The notes below the pieces were generated by a model that searched no databases, was not told the origin of the DNA, and saw only the letters and a program-made list of their open reading frames with translations. Made by a program: the position numbers and the translations under genes. From Spirochaetota bacterium (GTDB taxonomy: Bacteria > Spirochaetota > GWB1-36-13 > JAKPDD01), in assembly GCA_029552945.1 (NCBI GenBank), contig JAKPDD010000032.1:78377-142376 (forward strand): a stretch of 64,000 bases of DNA, given 5' to 3'. Positions 1 through 8,671 of the stretch are shown here, one piece after another. The number at the start of each line of letters is the position of its first letter. Within the stretch, counting starts at the first letter, position 1.

Positions 1-294
1 ATCAACATTTGATTCTTCAAGACCTGCCTGTTTTATAGCCTGACTTGCAGCTGCCATAGCATATTGGGAAAATAGGTCCATTCTCCTTATCTCTTTTTTG
101 TCTATATACTCTTCTGGATTAAAGTTTTTAACTTCTGCTGCTATTTTTACAGATATACCTTTTTCCTCTGGATTAAACTTTGTAATATACCCTACTCCAC
201 TCTTTCCATTTATCAAATTTTCCCAATATTCGTTTATATTATTCCCTAAAGGTGATATTATTCCCATCCCTGTTATAACAACTCTTTTATTCAT
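1..294 (-). CDS. fabF: Beta-ketoacyl-ACP synthase II, N-terminal part (cut by window edge)
   Basis: Condensing enzyme of fatty acid elongation, joining malonyl-ACP to a growing acyl-ACP in the cytoplasm. Only the first 98 codons are present. They begin MNKRVVITGMGIISPLGN, the typical start of the FabF/FabB thiolase fold, and continue through a region matching the family (NPEEYIDKKEIRRMD). The catalytic Cys-His-His triad lies beyond the window. The ATG at 292-294 follows a strong AGGAGG site at about 299-304. It is the last visible gene of the fab operon, 24 bases after fabG. Identity is near certain for the family; FabF rather than FabB is chosen from the operon context. Confidence 0.93.
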   Translation of the reverse strand, partial: MNKRVVITGMGIISPLGNNINEYWENLINGKSGVGYITKFNPEEKGISVKIAAEVKNFNPEEYIDKKEIRRMDLFSQYAMAAASQAIKQAGLEESNVD

Positions 295-318
295 TGTATC
301 CTCCTAATCATTTATTAA

Positions 319-1062
319 CTAACCTATCATACCACCATCAACAACTAAAACTTGACTTGTTATATAACTTGCAAGGTCAGATGCAAGGAAAAGTGCTGCA
401 TTTGCTACATCTTCTGGTTGGCCAGCTCTTTTTAATGGTATTGATGCAGCCCAAGCCTCTCTCTCTTTTTCTGGAATTGCTTTAGTCATTTCAGTTTCAA
501 TAAATCCTGGGGCAATAGCATTAACTCTTATATTTCTTCCTGCATACTCTTTTGCAAGACTCTTTGTCATAGCAATTACGCCACCTTTTGTTGCTGCATA
601 ATTAACTTGCCCCGCATTACCTGTAATACCCACAACAGATGCTATATTTATTATGACTCCAGACTTTGCTTTCATCATATATTTTATAGCATGTTTACTA
701 CAATTAAAAACTCCCTTCAAATTAACAGCTATTACTTTATCCCACTCATCTTCGCCCATTCTTATTATAAGATTATCTTTTGTTATGCCAGCATTGTTGA
801 TAAGAACATCTATTTTACCATATTTTTCTACTGTTTTATCTATAAGATTTTGAGAATCTTCAAATGAAGAAACATCACATTTTATTCCAAAAGCCTCATA
901 TCCTTTGGACTTAAACTCTGCTACAGTAGATTGAGTTACCTCATCATTAATATCGCTAATAACAACCTTTGCCCCAGCTTCTGCAAACTTTAAAGCTATT
1001 GCTTTACCAATACCCCTTGCAGAACCAGTTACCACTACCACTTTATCCTTTAAGTTAATCAT
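319..1062 (-). CDS. fabG: 3-oxoacyl-ACP reductase
   Basis: NADPH-dependent reductase of the fatty acid elongation cycle, a short-chain dehydrogenase of 247 residues, the usual size. The cofactor motif TGSARGIG is at residues 12-19 and NNAG at 89-92. The catalytic tetrad reads N114, S142, Y155, K159 (YAATK). The C-terminus LVVDGGMIG fits the family. It lies between fabD and fabF on the same strand with short gaps and has its own AGGAGG site. The acyl carrier protein gene that often follows fabG is not in the 24-base gap to fabF. Confidence 0.97.
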   Translation of the reverse strand: MINLKDKVVVVTGSARGIGKAIALKFAEAGAKVVISDINDEVTQSTVAEFKSKGYEAFGIKCDVSSFEDSQNLIDKTVEKYGKIDVLINNAGITKDNLIIRMGEDEWDKVIAVNLKGVFNCSKHAIKYMMKAKSGVIINIASVVGITGNAGQVNYAATKGGVIAMTKSLAKEYAGRNIRVNAIAPGFIETEMTKAIPEKEREAWAASIPLKRAGQPEDVANAALFLASDLASYITSQVLVVDGGMIG

Positions 1063-1115
1063 TTTAAATTCCTCCTAATTTCATAATTTTATTCAAAAAT
1101 TTATAATAAAAAATT

Positions 1116-2021
1116 TTATAACTTAAAACTATTTAAAGATGCAATGTCTGAAATATTAAAAACAGTTACATCTTTATTAATTTTTTTAATGAGCCCTGTT
1201 AAGACTTTACCAGGCCCAACCTCTATAAAAGTCGTAAAACCATCCTTAATCATATTATTTATTGTTTGAGTCCATCTGACAGAACTATATATTTGTTTTT
1301 CTAATAATTCTCTTTCTTCCCCATCTTTTACCGGAAGAGCATTTACATTGGAATATAAAGATATATCTGATTTATTAAAATTAACCAAATTAAGAGCTTC
1401 TCTAAATTTTTTTGCTGCATCTTTCATTAATGGTGAGTGGAAAGCACCACTTACACTAAGAGGTATTGCTCTGCCACCCTTCTCTTTTATTTTTTCAATA
1501 ACTTCATCCATTTGTTTTTTATCACCAGAAATTACAATTTGCCCTGGGCAATTATAGTTTGCAGGAACAACCTTATCATAATTACTACAAATTTTCTCAA
1601 CTTCCTCATCATCAATTCTCATAACAGCAGCCATTCCACCTTTACCTGGTTCAACTTCACTCATAAGATGCCCTCTTTCTTTAACAAGTTTAATACCATC
1701 TTCAAAACTTAATCTACCTGATGCAATATATGCTGAGTATTCACCAAGGGAGTGTCCTGCAACACCTTCAAATTTTAAATCAACTTTTTCTTTTAAAAGA
1801 TAAAAAAGTGCTATTGACAATGTAACTATTGCAGGTTGTGCATTTCTTGTATCTGTAAGTTTTTCTTCAGGCCCATTAAACATTAAAGACTTTATATCAA
1901 AACCTAAAATTTCATTACTTCTATCTATTATTTGTTTGGCTGTGGCTATTTCATAAATATCTTTTCCCATTCCAACATATTGAGAACCTTGGCCAGGGAA
2001 AACAAGAGCAATTTTATTCAT
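1116..2021 (-). CDS. fabD: Malonyl-CoA:ACP transacylase
   Basis: Transfers malonyl groups from coenzyme A to acyl carrier protein, supplying the fatty acid chain extender. The 301-residue protein opens with the GQGSQ motif (residues 10-14). It carries the nucleophile elbow GHSLGEYSA with Ser91 and the active-site His195 in AFHSPLM, and ends with the VGPGKVLTGL segment typical of FabD. It lies 53 bases upstream of fabG and 44 bases downstream of fabH in one minus-strand operon. Length and motifs are ordinary. Confidence 0.97.
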   Translation of the reverse strand: MNKIALVFPGQGSQYVGMGKDIYEIATAKQIIDRSNEILGFDIKSLMFNGPEEKLTDTRNAQPAIVTLSIALFYLLKEKVDLKFEGVAGHSLGEYSAYIASGRLSFEDGIKLVKERGHLMSEVEPGKGGMAAVMRIDDEEVEKICSNYDKVVPANYNCPGQIVISGDKKQMDEVIEKIKEKGGRAIPLSVSGAFHSPLMKDAAKKFREALNLVNFNKSDISLYSNVNALPVKDGEERELLEKQIYSSVRWTQTINNMIKDGFTTFIEVGPGKVLTGLIKKINKDVTVFNISDIASLNSFKL

Positions 2022-2065
2022 TTTAAACTCTCCTTAAAATTTTAATTTTATTTTTAGAGATTTTA

Positions 2066-3043
2066 TTAAAACTCAACAACAGCCCCACCCCAGGAAAGCC
2101 CTGCACCAAACACAGTCATTCCAATAAGATTACCCCTCTTTATCTTTCCATCTCTTACAAACTTATCAAAAGCTATTCCTATAGTAGATGCTGATGTATT
2201 ACCATGTTCTGCTAAAGTATTTACAAGTTTATCTTCATCAAGCTTTGCAAATTTCCTTACCGCATCCATTATCCTAAGGTTTGCCTGGTGTGGTATAATA
2301 TAATCTAATTTAGAAGGTTCAATACCAGCCATATCACAGGCACTTTTTAATGCTTCTATCATTCTTTCTACAGCTATTTTAAATACTGATTGCCCTTCCA
2401 TTTTTATATAATGCAACCTGTTTTTTACAGATTCTTCAGTAGCAGGAATCTTTGAACCACCCCCTGGCATATACAATATTTTATCCTGACTGCCATCAGC
2501 ACCAAGACTAAATCCAAGCAATTTGTTTTTATCTGATGAAGTTAATATAACAGCAGAAGCAGCATCACCAAATAAAACACAGGTATTTCTATCAGTATAA
2601 TCAGTAATAGTTGTAAGAGCATCGGCTGCTATCATCAACACATTCTTATAAAGTCCAGAGGTAATAAAACTATAACCCATGGCGAGACCATAAATAAACC
2701 CTGAACAGCCTATTTCAAAATCAAACCCAGGAATATTTCTACAACCCAATTTATGTTGAACAAGAGCCCCAGTTGCTGGGAAAAGCATATCTGGAGTAAC
2801 TGTCCCAACCATTATTAAATCAATATCTTCCGGTTTCATACCAGCCATATCAAGAGCATTTTTTGCAGCCTCAACACACATATCAGACGTAGCTTCACCA
2901 GGAGCAACTCTATGCCTTTTTACCATACCAGTCCTTGTCCTTATCCATTCATCCGATGTATCAACAATCTTTTCAAAATATTCATTGGTAAGCACTTCTT
3001 TTGGAAGATAATGCCCAGTACCAACTATTTGAACTCCCTTCAT
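2066..3043 (-). CDS. fabH: 3-oxoacyl-ACP synthase III
   Basis: Initiates fatty acid synthesis by condensing acetyl-CoA (or another short acyl-CoA) with malonyl-ACP. The 325-residue protein has the catalytic triad expected of KAS III: Cys113 in GCSGF, His252 in PHQANLRI and Asn282 in HGNTSAS. The GDAASAVIL segment near residue 160 also fits. It is followed by fabD and preceded closely by plsX, the classical plsX-fabH-fabD order. Substrate preference for straight or branched primers cannot be read from the sequence. Confidence 0.97.
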   Translation of the reverse strand: MKGVQIVGTGHYLPKEVLTNEYFEKIVDTSDEWIRTRTGMVKRHRVAPGEATSDMCVEAAKNALDMAGMKPEDIDLIMVGTVTPDMLFPATGALVQHKLGCRNIPGFDFEIGCSGFIYGLAMGYSFITSGLYKNVLMIAADALTTITDYTDRNTCVLFGDAASAVILTSSDKNKLLGFSLGADGSQDKILYMPGGGSKIPATEESVKNRLHYIKMEGQSVFKIAVERMIEALKSACDMAGIEPSKLDYIIPHQANLRIMDAVRKFAKLDEDKLVNTLAEHGNTSASTIGIAFDKFVRDGKIKRGNLIGMTVFGAGLSWGGAVVEF

Positions 3044-3056
3044 ATACCCTCCTTTT

Positions 3057-4043
3057 TTATTTTTTAATTAATTTTATCTTTCTAATTAAATGACCTACTA
3101 TTATTTCAGAAGCTATCTCTTTTATATCAATATTCAAAGAATAAAACTTTTTAATAAACTTGATAGCATTATAAACAGCATATTTATCAGTAACACCATG
3201 CCCAATAAAAACAGGTTTATTAAATCCCAATATTATCCCACAACCAGTGCTAGAATATTCCAGTTTTAAATTTTTTAATGCCTCAATCAATTCAATAGAC
3301 ATTATATTCTTTTTTATATAATAAAAAACACTCTCTATACCTTTTAACAAAATATTCCCAGTATAGCCATCAGTCACAAATATATTACAATCTGATGTAA
3401 GAAGGTCATTCCCTTCAACAAAACCATAAAACTCCGACTTTTTTATTCTAGATATTGTTTTGGCAACTTTTTTAACCCACTTAGGCCCTTTATAACTTTC
3501 TTTACCTATATTAAGAATCCCTATTTTAGATTTTTTATTTGTGAATTTTTCATACAAAAAGGAAATAAGCAATATATGATTTACAAAAGTATCATCATCA
3601 ACAAGATAATTTGCCCCAGCATCAAGAAGAATAACTTCACCATAAACATTTGGCACAAAAACAGATATTGCAGAATGTTCAAAATGTTTTAATTTACCAA
3701 TAATTTTATCTGATGCTGTGATAAGTGCACCAGTATTACCAGGGGAGAAAAAAGCATCAATTTTATTCTCTTCCAAATACTTAATACCTTTAACCATTGA
3801 GGAGTCTTTCTTGTTTTTTATAACAACTGATGGTTTATCTTCCATAAGAACTTTATCTTTTGATATAACATAATTTAAATCTTTGTATAACTTAAAATAG
3901 TCTAAATTGTTATTATAGAACTCTTCATCTACAAATATAGAAATATCGTCATCTTTATTTTCTTTTTTGTAAAGAAGAACCCCCTCAAATATCTCTAGAG
4001 GGCTCCTTTCACCACTTGATATATCAATGCCTATTCTAAGCAT
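3057..4043 (-). CDS. plsX: Phosphate acyltransferase PlsX
   Basis: Makes acyl-phosphate from acyl-ACP for phospholipid synthesis (PlsX-PlsY pathway). The 328-residue protein has the family blocks FSPGNTGALI near residue 100, LLDAGAN near 142 and VTDGYTGNILLKGIE near 225. The N-terminal motif usually written DAMGGD reads DISSGE here, so the protein is a divergent member. The rpmF-plsX-fabH order strongly supports the call. It starts 19 bases after the rpmF stop, consistent with a common transcript. Confidence 0.9.
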   Translation of the reverse strand: MLRIGIDISSGERSPLEIFEGVLLYKKENKDDDISIFVDEEFYNNNLDYFKLYKDLNYVISKDKVLMEDKPSVVIKNKKDSSMVKGIKYLEENKIDAFFSPGNTGALITASDKIIGKLKHFEHSAISVFVPNVYGEVILLDAGANYLVDDDTFVNHILLISFLYEKFTNKKSKIGILNIGKESYKGPKWVKKVAKTISRIKKSEFYGFVEGNDLLTSDCNIFVTDGYTGNILLKGIESVFYYIKKNIMSIELIEALKNLKLEYSSTGCGIILGFNKPVFIGHGVTDKYAVYNAIKFIKKFYSLNIDIKEIASEIIVGHLIRKIKLIKK

Positions 4044-4062
4044 TTAACTATAACTATAATAA

Positions 4063-4269
4063 TTATAGATATTTAAACCTATGTTCGAACTTTTCTACAT
4101 CGATAACAACTCTACCCTTGTAATACCCACACTTTAAACAAACCCTGTGGGGTAATTTTTTAGTGCCACAATTAGGACATATAGAAAGTTCTGGAAGAGT
4201 TATTTTATTATTCGCTGCTCTTCTTATTCTACTTTTTGATTTAGGTTTTCTTCTATATGGAACAGCCAT
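4063..4269 (-). CDS. rpmF: 50S ribosomal protein L32
   Basis: Small zinc-ribbon protein of the large ribosomal subunit, 68 residues. It starts MAVPYRRKPKSKSRIRRA, the diagnostic L32 N-terminus. Two cysteine pairs (CPNC and CLKC) separated by about a dozen residues would bind one zinc ion. The ATG follows an AGGGAGG ribosome binding site at 4273-4280. It is the first gene of the rpmF-plsX-fab operon, an arrangement found in many bacteria. Confidence 0.97.
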   Translation of the reverse strand: MAVPYRRKPKSKSRIRRAANNKITLPELSICPNCGTKKLPHRVCLKCGYYKGRVVIDVEKFEHRFKYL

Positions 4270-4321
4270 TTTTCCTCCCTAGAAATATTAACAAACTTTA
4301 AGATAAAAAATTTAAGAAAAT

Positions 4322-4327
4322 ATTATA
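4322..4327 (-). promoter_or_regulatory. Putative -10 box for the rpmF-fab operon
   Basis: On the minus strand the sequence GGTATAATAT lies about 50 bases upstream of the rpmF start and contains a perfect TATAAT. No good -35 hexamer stands at 16-18 bases (the nearest match, TTTAAC, is only 15 bases away in a poly-T stretch). This is inferred from sequence only. Confidence 0.45.
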
Positions 4328-4442
4328 CCAAAACAAAAAAAAGTTAAAATTTTTTATTTAAATTTTACATACTAAATAAAATATATATTAATTTTTATAT
4401 TAAATTAATAATAAAATTAAAAATTATAATAAGGGCAATTAC

Positions 4443-6497
4443 ATGTTAAACTCTTTAAAAGTAAAGATAAGTCTATTTTTTATAGTAATAATAGTATTAG
4501 TGATGTTAATTTTAGGGATAATAAATAGAATAATAGTAACAAATTCCTTGGAAGATACTTCTCTTGAACAGATCCAAGATACTCTTGATGGTGGTTATTC
4601 TCTGGTAAACTATTATTACAATGAAGTTGAAAAAGGTAAAATAACAAAAGAAAAAGCTTTTTCTGAAATAAGAAGGATACTAGGTGGCCCTGTTAACAAG
4701 ATAATAGTCCCGAAATCAAAACTTGATGACTTTTTAAAAACAATTGGTTCTAACAAGGAAATAAAAGATGAGAATGAAAATATAACAATATCAGACAGTG
4801 AAATTATAGAACAATTTCTTATTTATTATGAGTCACTTAATATAGAAAATCAGTATGAATTTGTAAATAATTATGGAATAAAGATAATAAGAAACTTTAA
4901 CCAAGCAGTAATAAAAATGAGGAAATCCTCCTATGTATGGGCAATAACAGGAAATCCTCAAAATAGTTATGAAGGAAAAGTATATGAAGCATTCCACCCA
5001 TCATTAGAAGGTGTAAATATCTGGGCAGCAAAAAATTATCTTGGAGAAAAAGTTGGCAAAAATATATCTGAAATGAATGGTAAAATAGATTCTATAAAAG
5101 AAGGGGAAATTATAAGGTATGATTACTGGTGGAAAAATCCAACAGACAAAGATCCAAGAAAAAAAATAGTTTTAATGAGATATTTCAAACCATGGAACCT
5201 TGTCATTTGCTCAGGTCTTTATGAAGATGAGTTTTTTGGAATACTAGATAGATTAAGAATAACAACAGTAATAATAATAATTTTTTCATCTATTTTAACA
5301 TTTATACTGATTTACTTAACGATATCCAAAATTATTGTAACACCATTAAAAAAACTTGAAATACAGTTTGACAAATTATCAAAAGAAGAAGGTGATTTAA
5401 CAAAAGAAATAATAATAAAAACAAAAGATGAAATAGGTAAAATAGGAGAAAAGTTCAATATTTTTATAAAATCACTAAGATTAATGGTAGAAAAACTTAA
5501 AAATATGGCATCAAATCTTACAGCCATATCAACTGAACTTGCAACAAACTCTGAAGAAACAGCAGCAATAGTAAATGAAGTTACAGCATCAAATGACTCA
5601 GTAGTAAATACAATAAGCAAACAAAACACAATGATAAATAATATAATATCTGAAATAGATATAATAAAAAATGGAATAAATTCTATAACACAATCAGTTG
5701 ATGATACACTACTTGAAGTTGAATCCTCCTCATCAGCAATAGAAGAGATGTCCTCAAATATAAACAGTATAAGCGATATAACAAAAAAAGCTGACTCTTT
5801 AACATCTGATTTGAAAGATATTACAGAAAAATCTCAATCATTTGTAGAAAAACTTGTTAAGTCAATTGATCTTGTATCAGAAAGTTCTGAAAAAATATTT
5901 GATATGGTACAGTTAATAATGGATATATCTGAACAAACAAACTTGCTTGCAATGAATGCAGCAATTGAGGCAGCTCATGCAGGTGAATATGGAAAAGGAT
6001 TTGCTGTTGTTGCCGAAGAGATAAGAAAACTTGCTGATAAAAGTGCAACAGGTGCAAAAGAAATACAAACTGTTGTAAAAGAGATCACAAATCAAATTAA
6101 AGAAAATAAAAAAATAGCAGGGGATACAATATCTTCATATAAAACAATAACAAACAGTGTTGAAAAAGTAAAGACAATAAATCACGAAATATCAATATCA
6201 ATGCAAGAACAGAAAAATGCTACCAGAGCAATATTGGATTCAACAATAAAACTTAAAAGTTCTGGCTTAAAAATCAAAGAAAAAACAGAAGAAGAAATTA
6301 AAAAAACTGAAAATGTAGTAAACTACGTAAAAAAAATTGGATCATTAAGTCAAGAAATAGATATAGCAACAAAAGAGCAAAATATAGCTATGGAGGAAGC
6401 CTTAAAAGCAATAGAAAACTTAAGAAATATGTCAATAAAGATAAAAGACTATTCACTAGAAATAAAAAAAGATTTTGATAGATTTAAAACAAACTAA
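4443..6497 (+). CDS. Methyl-accepting chemotaxis protein with periplasmic Cache-type sensor
   Basis: Transmembrane chemoreceptor of 684 residues that would signal to CheA/CheW. Membrane segments lie at about residues 8-27 and 273-297. The roughly 245-residue segment between them contains a Cache-like block (YWWKNP, then [25 protein letters not shown] residues near its end). A HAMP linker follows (about 298-350) with the KTKDEIG motif. The conserved signalling hairpin, with [20 protein letters not shown], is near residues 495-515. The ATG is preceded by a modest AAGGG site. It is monocistronic and faces away from the fab operon. The ligand is unknown. Confidence 0.94.
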   Translation: MLNSLKVKISLFFIVIIVLVMLILGIINRIIVTNSLEDTSLEQIQDTLDGGYSLVNYYYNEVEKGKITKEKAFSEIRRILGGPVNKIIVPKSKLDDFLKTIGSNKEIKDENENITISDSEIIEQFLIYYESLNIENQYEFVNNYGIKIIRNFNQAVIKMRKSSYVWAITGNPQNSYEGKVYEAFHPSLEGVNIWAAKNYLGEKVGKNISEMNGKIDSIKEGEIIRYDYWWKNPTDKDPRKKIVLMRYFKPWNLVICSGLYEDEFFGILDRLRITTVIIIIFSSILTFILIYLTISKIIVTPLKKLEIQFDKLSKEEGDLTKEIIIKTKDEIGKIGEKFNIFIKSLRLMVEKLKNMASNLTAISTELATNSEETAAIVNEVTASNDSVVNTISKQNTMINNIISEIDIIKNGINSITQSVDDTLLEVESSSSAIEEMSSNINSISDITKKADSLTSDLKDITEKSQSFVEKLVKSIDLVSESSEKIFDMVQLIMDISEQTNLLAMNAAIEAAHAGEYGKGFAVVAEEIRKLADKSATGAKEIQTVVKEITNQIKENKKIAGDTISSYKTITNSVEKVKTINHEISISMQEQKNATRAILDSTIKLKSSGLKIKEKTEEEIKKTENVVNYVKKIGSLSQEIDIATKEQNIAMEEALKAIENLRNMSIKIKDYSLEIKKDFDRFKTN

Positions 6498-6518
6498 ATT
6501 TTTATTCCTACCAATTGC

Positions 6519-6543
6519 ATAACAAAAAGTAATTTTTTGTTAT
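6519..6543. terminator. A/T hairpin between convergent genes
   Basis: ATAACAAAAA and TTTTTGTTAT form a perfect 10-base-pair inverted repeat around a 5-base loop, between the stop of the chemoreceptor gene and the stop of the convergent phosphatase gene. The position suits a bidirectional terminator, but the stem has almost no G/C and no clear T tail on the plus strand. It could be a chance palindrome in AT-rich DNA. Confidence 0.4.
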
Positions 6544-6586
6544 AGTAAAAAAATATTAATAAAAATTTTAATGATTTTAAAATTTT

Positions 6587-7666
6587 TTATCCAATATTCA
6601 TACATATTAAACATATATCATCTTCAAAATTATAATCACCTCTATGAAAAAGCAATTCATAATAAATATTTTGTATAAATTGATCAGGAAATAATTCAGA
6701 ATTTTTTAACAAAATATTTCTAAATTTTTCCTCAAAATTTATACCACTACTATCTACAGACTCAATCACTCCATCAGTATAAAATATTAATTTATCACCA
6801 TTTTTTAATTTAATACTTTTTTCTTCAAACTCTACATCATCAAATACACCTATAAATTTCCCCTTCCCTTTTAGTTCAATTAAATGTTTATCCCTTATCA
6901 ATAAAGGGAAATTGTGTGAGGAGTTTGAATACCTTAATATTTTATTTTCTGAATCATAGACCCCGTAAAAAGCTGTTATAAAATTACCCCCCATTAGAGG
7001 AATAAGATTTTTATTTAAGTATTTCAATAATAGAGGTGGACTTATTTTATTTTCTCCTGATGTTTCAATAAATACTTTTAACATAGTTGTTATAAATGCA
7101 GCCGGTACTCCATGCCCTGAAACATCTGATATAAATATTCCTATAACATCAGGGTCCTTAACCATAATAAAGTCAAAAAAGTCACCACCTACTCTCTCCA
7201 TAGGTTTATAAAAACAGGATATCTTCGTGCCTTTTAAATCAGGTGGTATTCCAAGAAGACTCTTCTGAATTTTTGAAGCTAACTTAATTTCTTCTTGAAT
7301 CTGTTTATCTCTATTCACTAACAACTTATTTATTTTTTCAATTCTATTGTATAATTCAGAATTTCTTATTATTGATGGTACAAAAGATACAATATTTTCA
7401 ATCATTCTTATCTCTTCCTCATCCAAAGACACAACATTCTCATCGAAAGAAAAAAGTTCTAAAACACCTATAGCCTCATCCTTATCAACAATAGGAACAT
7501 GCAAAATAGTTCTAATTTCCCTATTAATTATTTTCAAAGATAATCTATCTTTTGGAAGTAAAGGCATATTATCCAGATTATTTTCCCAGACAGAAAAGGG
7601 CATAAAACTTTCCGCGTCGTCAATTTTAACAGTTCTTTTATTTATATAGGCATAACAGAGCATCAT
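6587..7666 (-). CDS. PP2C (SpoIIE-type) serine phosphatase domain with partial GAF domain; downstream part of a broken gene
   Basis: The longest open fragment (359 residues) of a gene that originally began near 8477. Residues 1-100 are the C-terminal part of a GAF-like domain and 105-140 a helical linker (LASKIQKSLL). The PP2C/SpoIIE domain follows, with metal-binding motifs GGDFFD (160-165), DVSGHG (181-186), TDGVIES (near 300) and EDDICL close to the end. Such proteins dephosphorylate anti-anti-sigma-like (STAS) partners under control of the sensor domain. The first methionine is internal to the GAF fold and has no convincing ribosome binding site, so this fragment may not be translated by itself. 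Confidence 0.75.
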   Translation of the reverse strand: MMLCYAYINKRTVKIDDAESFMPFSVWENNLDNMPLLPKDRLSLKIINREIRTILHVPIVDKDEAIGVLELFSFDENVVSLDEEEIRMIENIVSFVPSIIRNSELYNRIEKINKLLVNRDKQIQEEIKLASKIQKSLLGIPPDLKGTKISCFYKPMERVGGDFFDFIMVKDPDVIGIFISDVSGHGVPAAFITTMLKVFIETSGENKISPPLLLKYLNKNLIPLMGGNFITAFYGVYDSENKILRYSNSSHNFPLLIRDKHLIELKGKGKFIGVFDDVEFEEKSIKLKNGDKLIFYTDGVIESVDSSGINFEEKFRNILLKNSELFPDQFIQNIYYELLFHRGDYNFEDDICLICMNIG

Positions 7667-7919
7667 TTCAGTTTTTTGAGGATCTATTTTATTTTCCTCT
7701 TTTGAAAAAAATCATAGAGTTCCTCCATTATTTTTTCATATTCATCTTTTGAGACAACACCTCTTATTATCTCAAGTTTATCTACTCTTTTTATAAGAAA
7801 ATACCCCATATCAAAATTAAAAAGTTTAAGTACTTCTTTTATTAAAGATTGATAGGGATTAGGATTAAATTGATTAAGTCTTTTTATTGTATCATTATAT
7901 TATTTTAATCTCTTTAAAA

Positions 7920-8477
7920 TTATGTCAGTAGTCTGCTCCTTTTTTTTATATCATTAATATATATAGCTGCTAAAATTAAAGGGATAAAATTCCTTGACTT
8001 TTCTAAAAATAATTTATTAGCTCTTTCCAATTTTTTATTTTTAACATTAAAATAAGATCTAAATCCTAAACAGGCACCATTATTAAAAAAAGGAACAATA
8101 AAGGAATTTCTAAGTTCTTTTATTATTTTTAAAGGCCCATACTGATTGTCTTTAAGTCTTATATTGTCCTCAGAGGAAGTAAAGACATATTCTCCTTTTA
8201 AGATCGGCTTTAATACATGATCAGGATTTTTATTTAAATCAAACCTAAAAATACCCTCATCTATTTTTATATCTATTTTTTTTGGCCAGACTGCTTTAAA
8301 ACATTGAAAGACATTCTCTTCTTTAATAAATATTATATAGCCTTCATTTCTTATAAGATATTTGAAATTTTTATCAATAATTTCTATACAATCTTTTATA
8401 TTAAGTGGAATAAAGAAATGTTTAAATAACTTATTTTTTAAATAGTCTTTTGTTTTTTCAAAAAAAATTTTGAACAT
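7920..8477 (-). CDS. N-terminal GAF-like fragment of the broken sensor phosphatase
   Basis: An open frame of 185 residues, the first part of the gene that continues in other frames to 6587. It shows an alternating strand/helix pattern with NSFIVPFFNNGACLGFRSYF near residue 130, resembling the late strands of a GAF sensor domain. No transmembrane segment is visible. The last few residues (RSRLLT) come from the wrong frame after an A8 tract. As it stands it has no catalytic domain. Confidence 0.6.
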   Translation of the reverse strand: MFKIFFEKTKDYLKNKLFKHFFIPLNIKDCIEIIDKNFKYLIRNEGYIIFIKEENVFQCFKAVWPKKIDIKIDEGIFRFDLNKNPDHVLKPILKGEYVFTSSEDNIRLKDNQYGPLKIIKELRNSFIVPFFNNGACLGFRSYFNVKNKKLERANKLFLEKSRNFIPLILAAIYINDIKKRSRLLT

Positions 8478-8576
8478 ATATTTACTTCTTACATAATTTA
8501 AATTTTAAATTAACAAGAATTTTTAAAAAACAAATTTCTAAAAAAAAAATATATAATTAAGAAATATAGTAAAAAT

Positions 8577-8601
8577 AAAAAAAGGGGCTAATTAAGCCCC
8601 C
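8577..8601 (-). terminator. Rho-independent terminator after the coiled-coil outer-membrane protein gene
   Basis: On the minus strand GGGGCTTAATTAGCCCC forms a compact GC stem followed directly by seven T residues, about 70 bases after the stop at 8672. This is a textbook intrinsic terminator. Near-identical hairpins occur at 14061-14083 and 35314-35337. Confidence 0.85.
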
Positions 8602-8671
8602 ATTTTCAAAAAATTAAAAATACAATAAAACTTACTTTTTCAGAGAAATTGAAGTAATACTTCTATCTAAA

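Larger units (their letters stand above)
6587..8477 (-). pseudogene. GAF-GAF-PP2C sensor phosphatase broken by two frameshifts and one stop
   Basis: Reading the minus strand from 8477, a GAF-like domain runs to an A8 tract (plus-strand T8 at 7940-7947). One extra base there would continue the frame as KKKEQTTDIILKRLK. An in-frame TAA follows at 7900-7902. The frame then stays open (YNDTIKRLNQFNPNPYQ onward) to a T7 tract (plus-strand A7 at 7705-7711). One extra base there would join DFFSKEENKIDPQKTE to the MMLCYAY of the downstream fragment. All pieces together make a protein of about 630 residues. The lesions may be real decay, slippage sites or sequencing errors in homopolymers; the in-frame stop argues for real decay. 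Confidence 0.8.
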
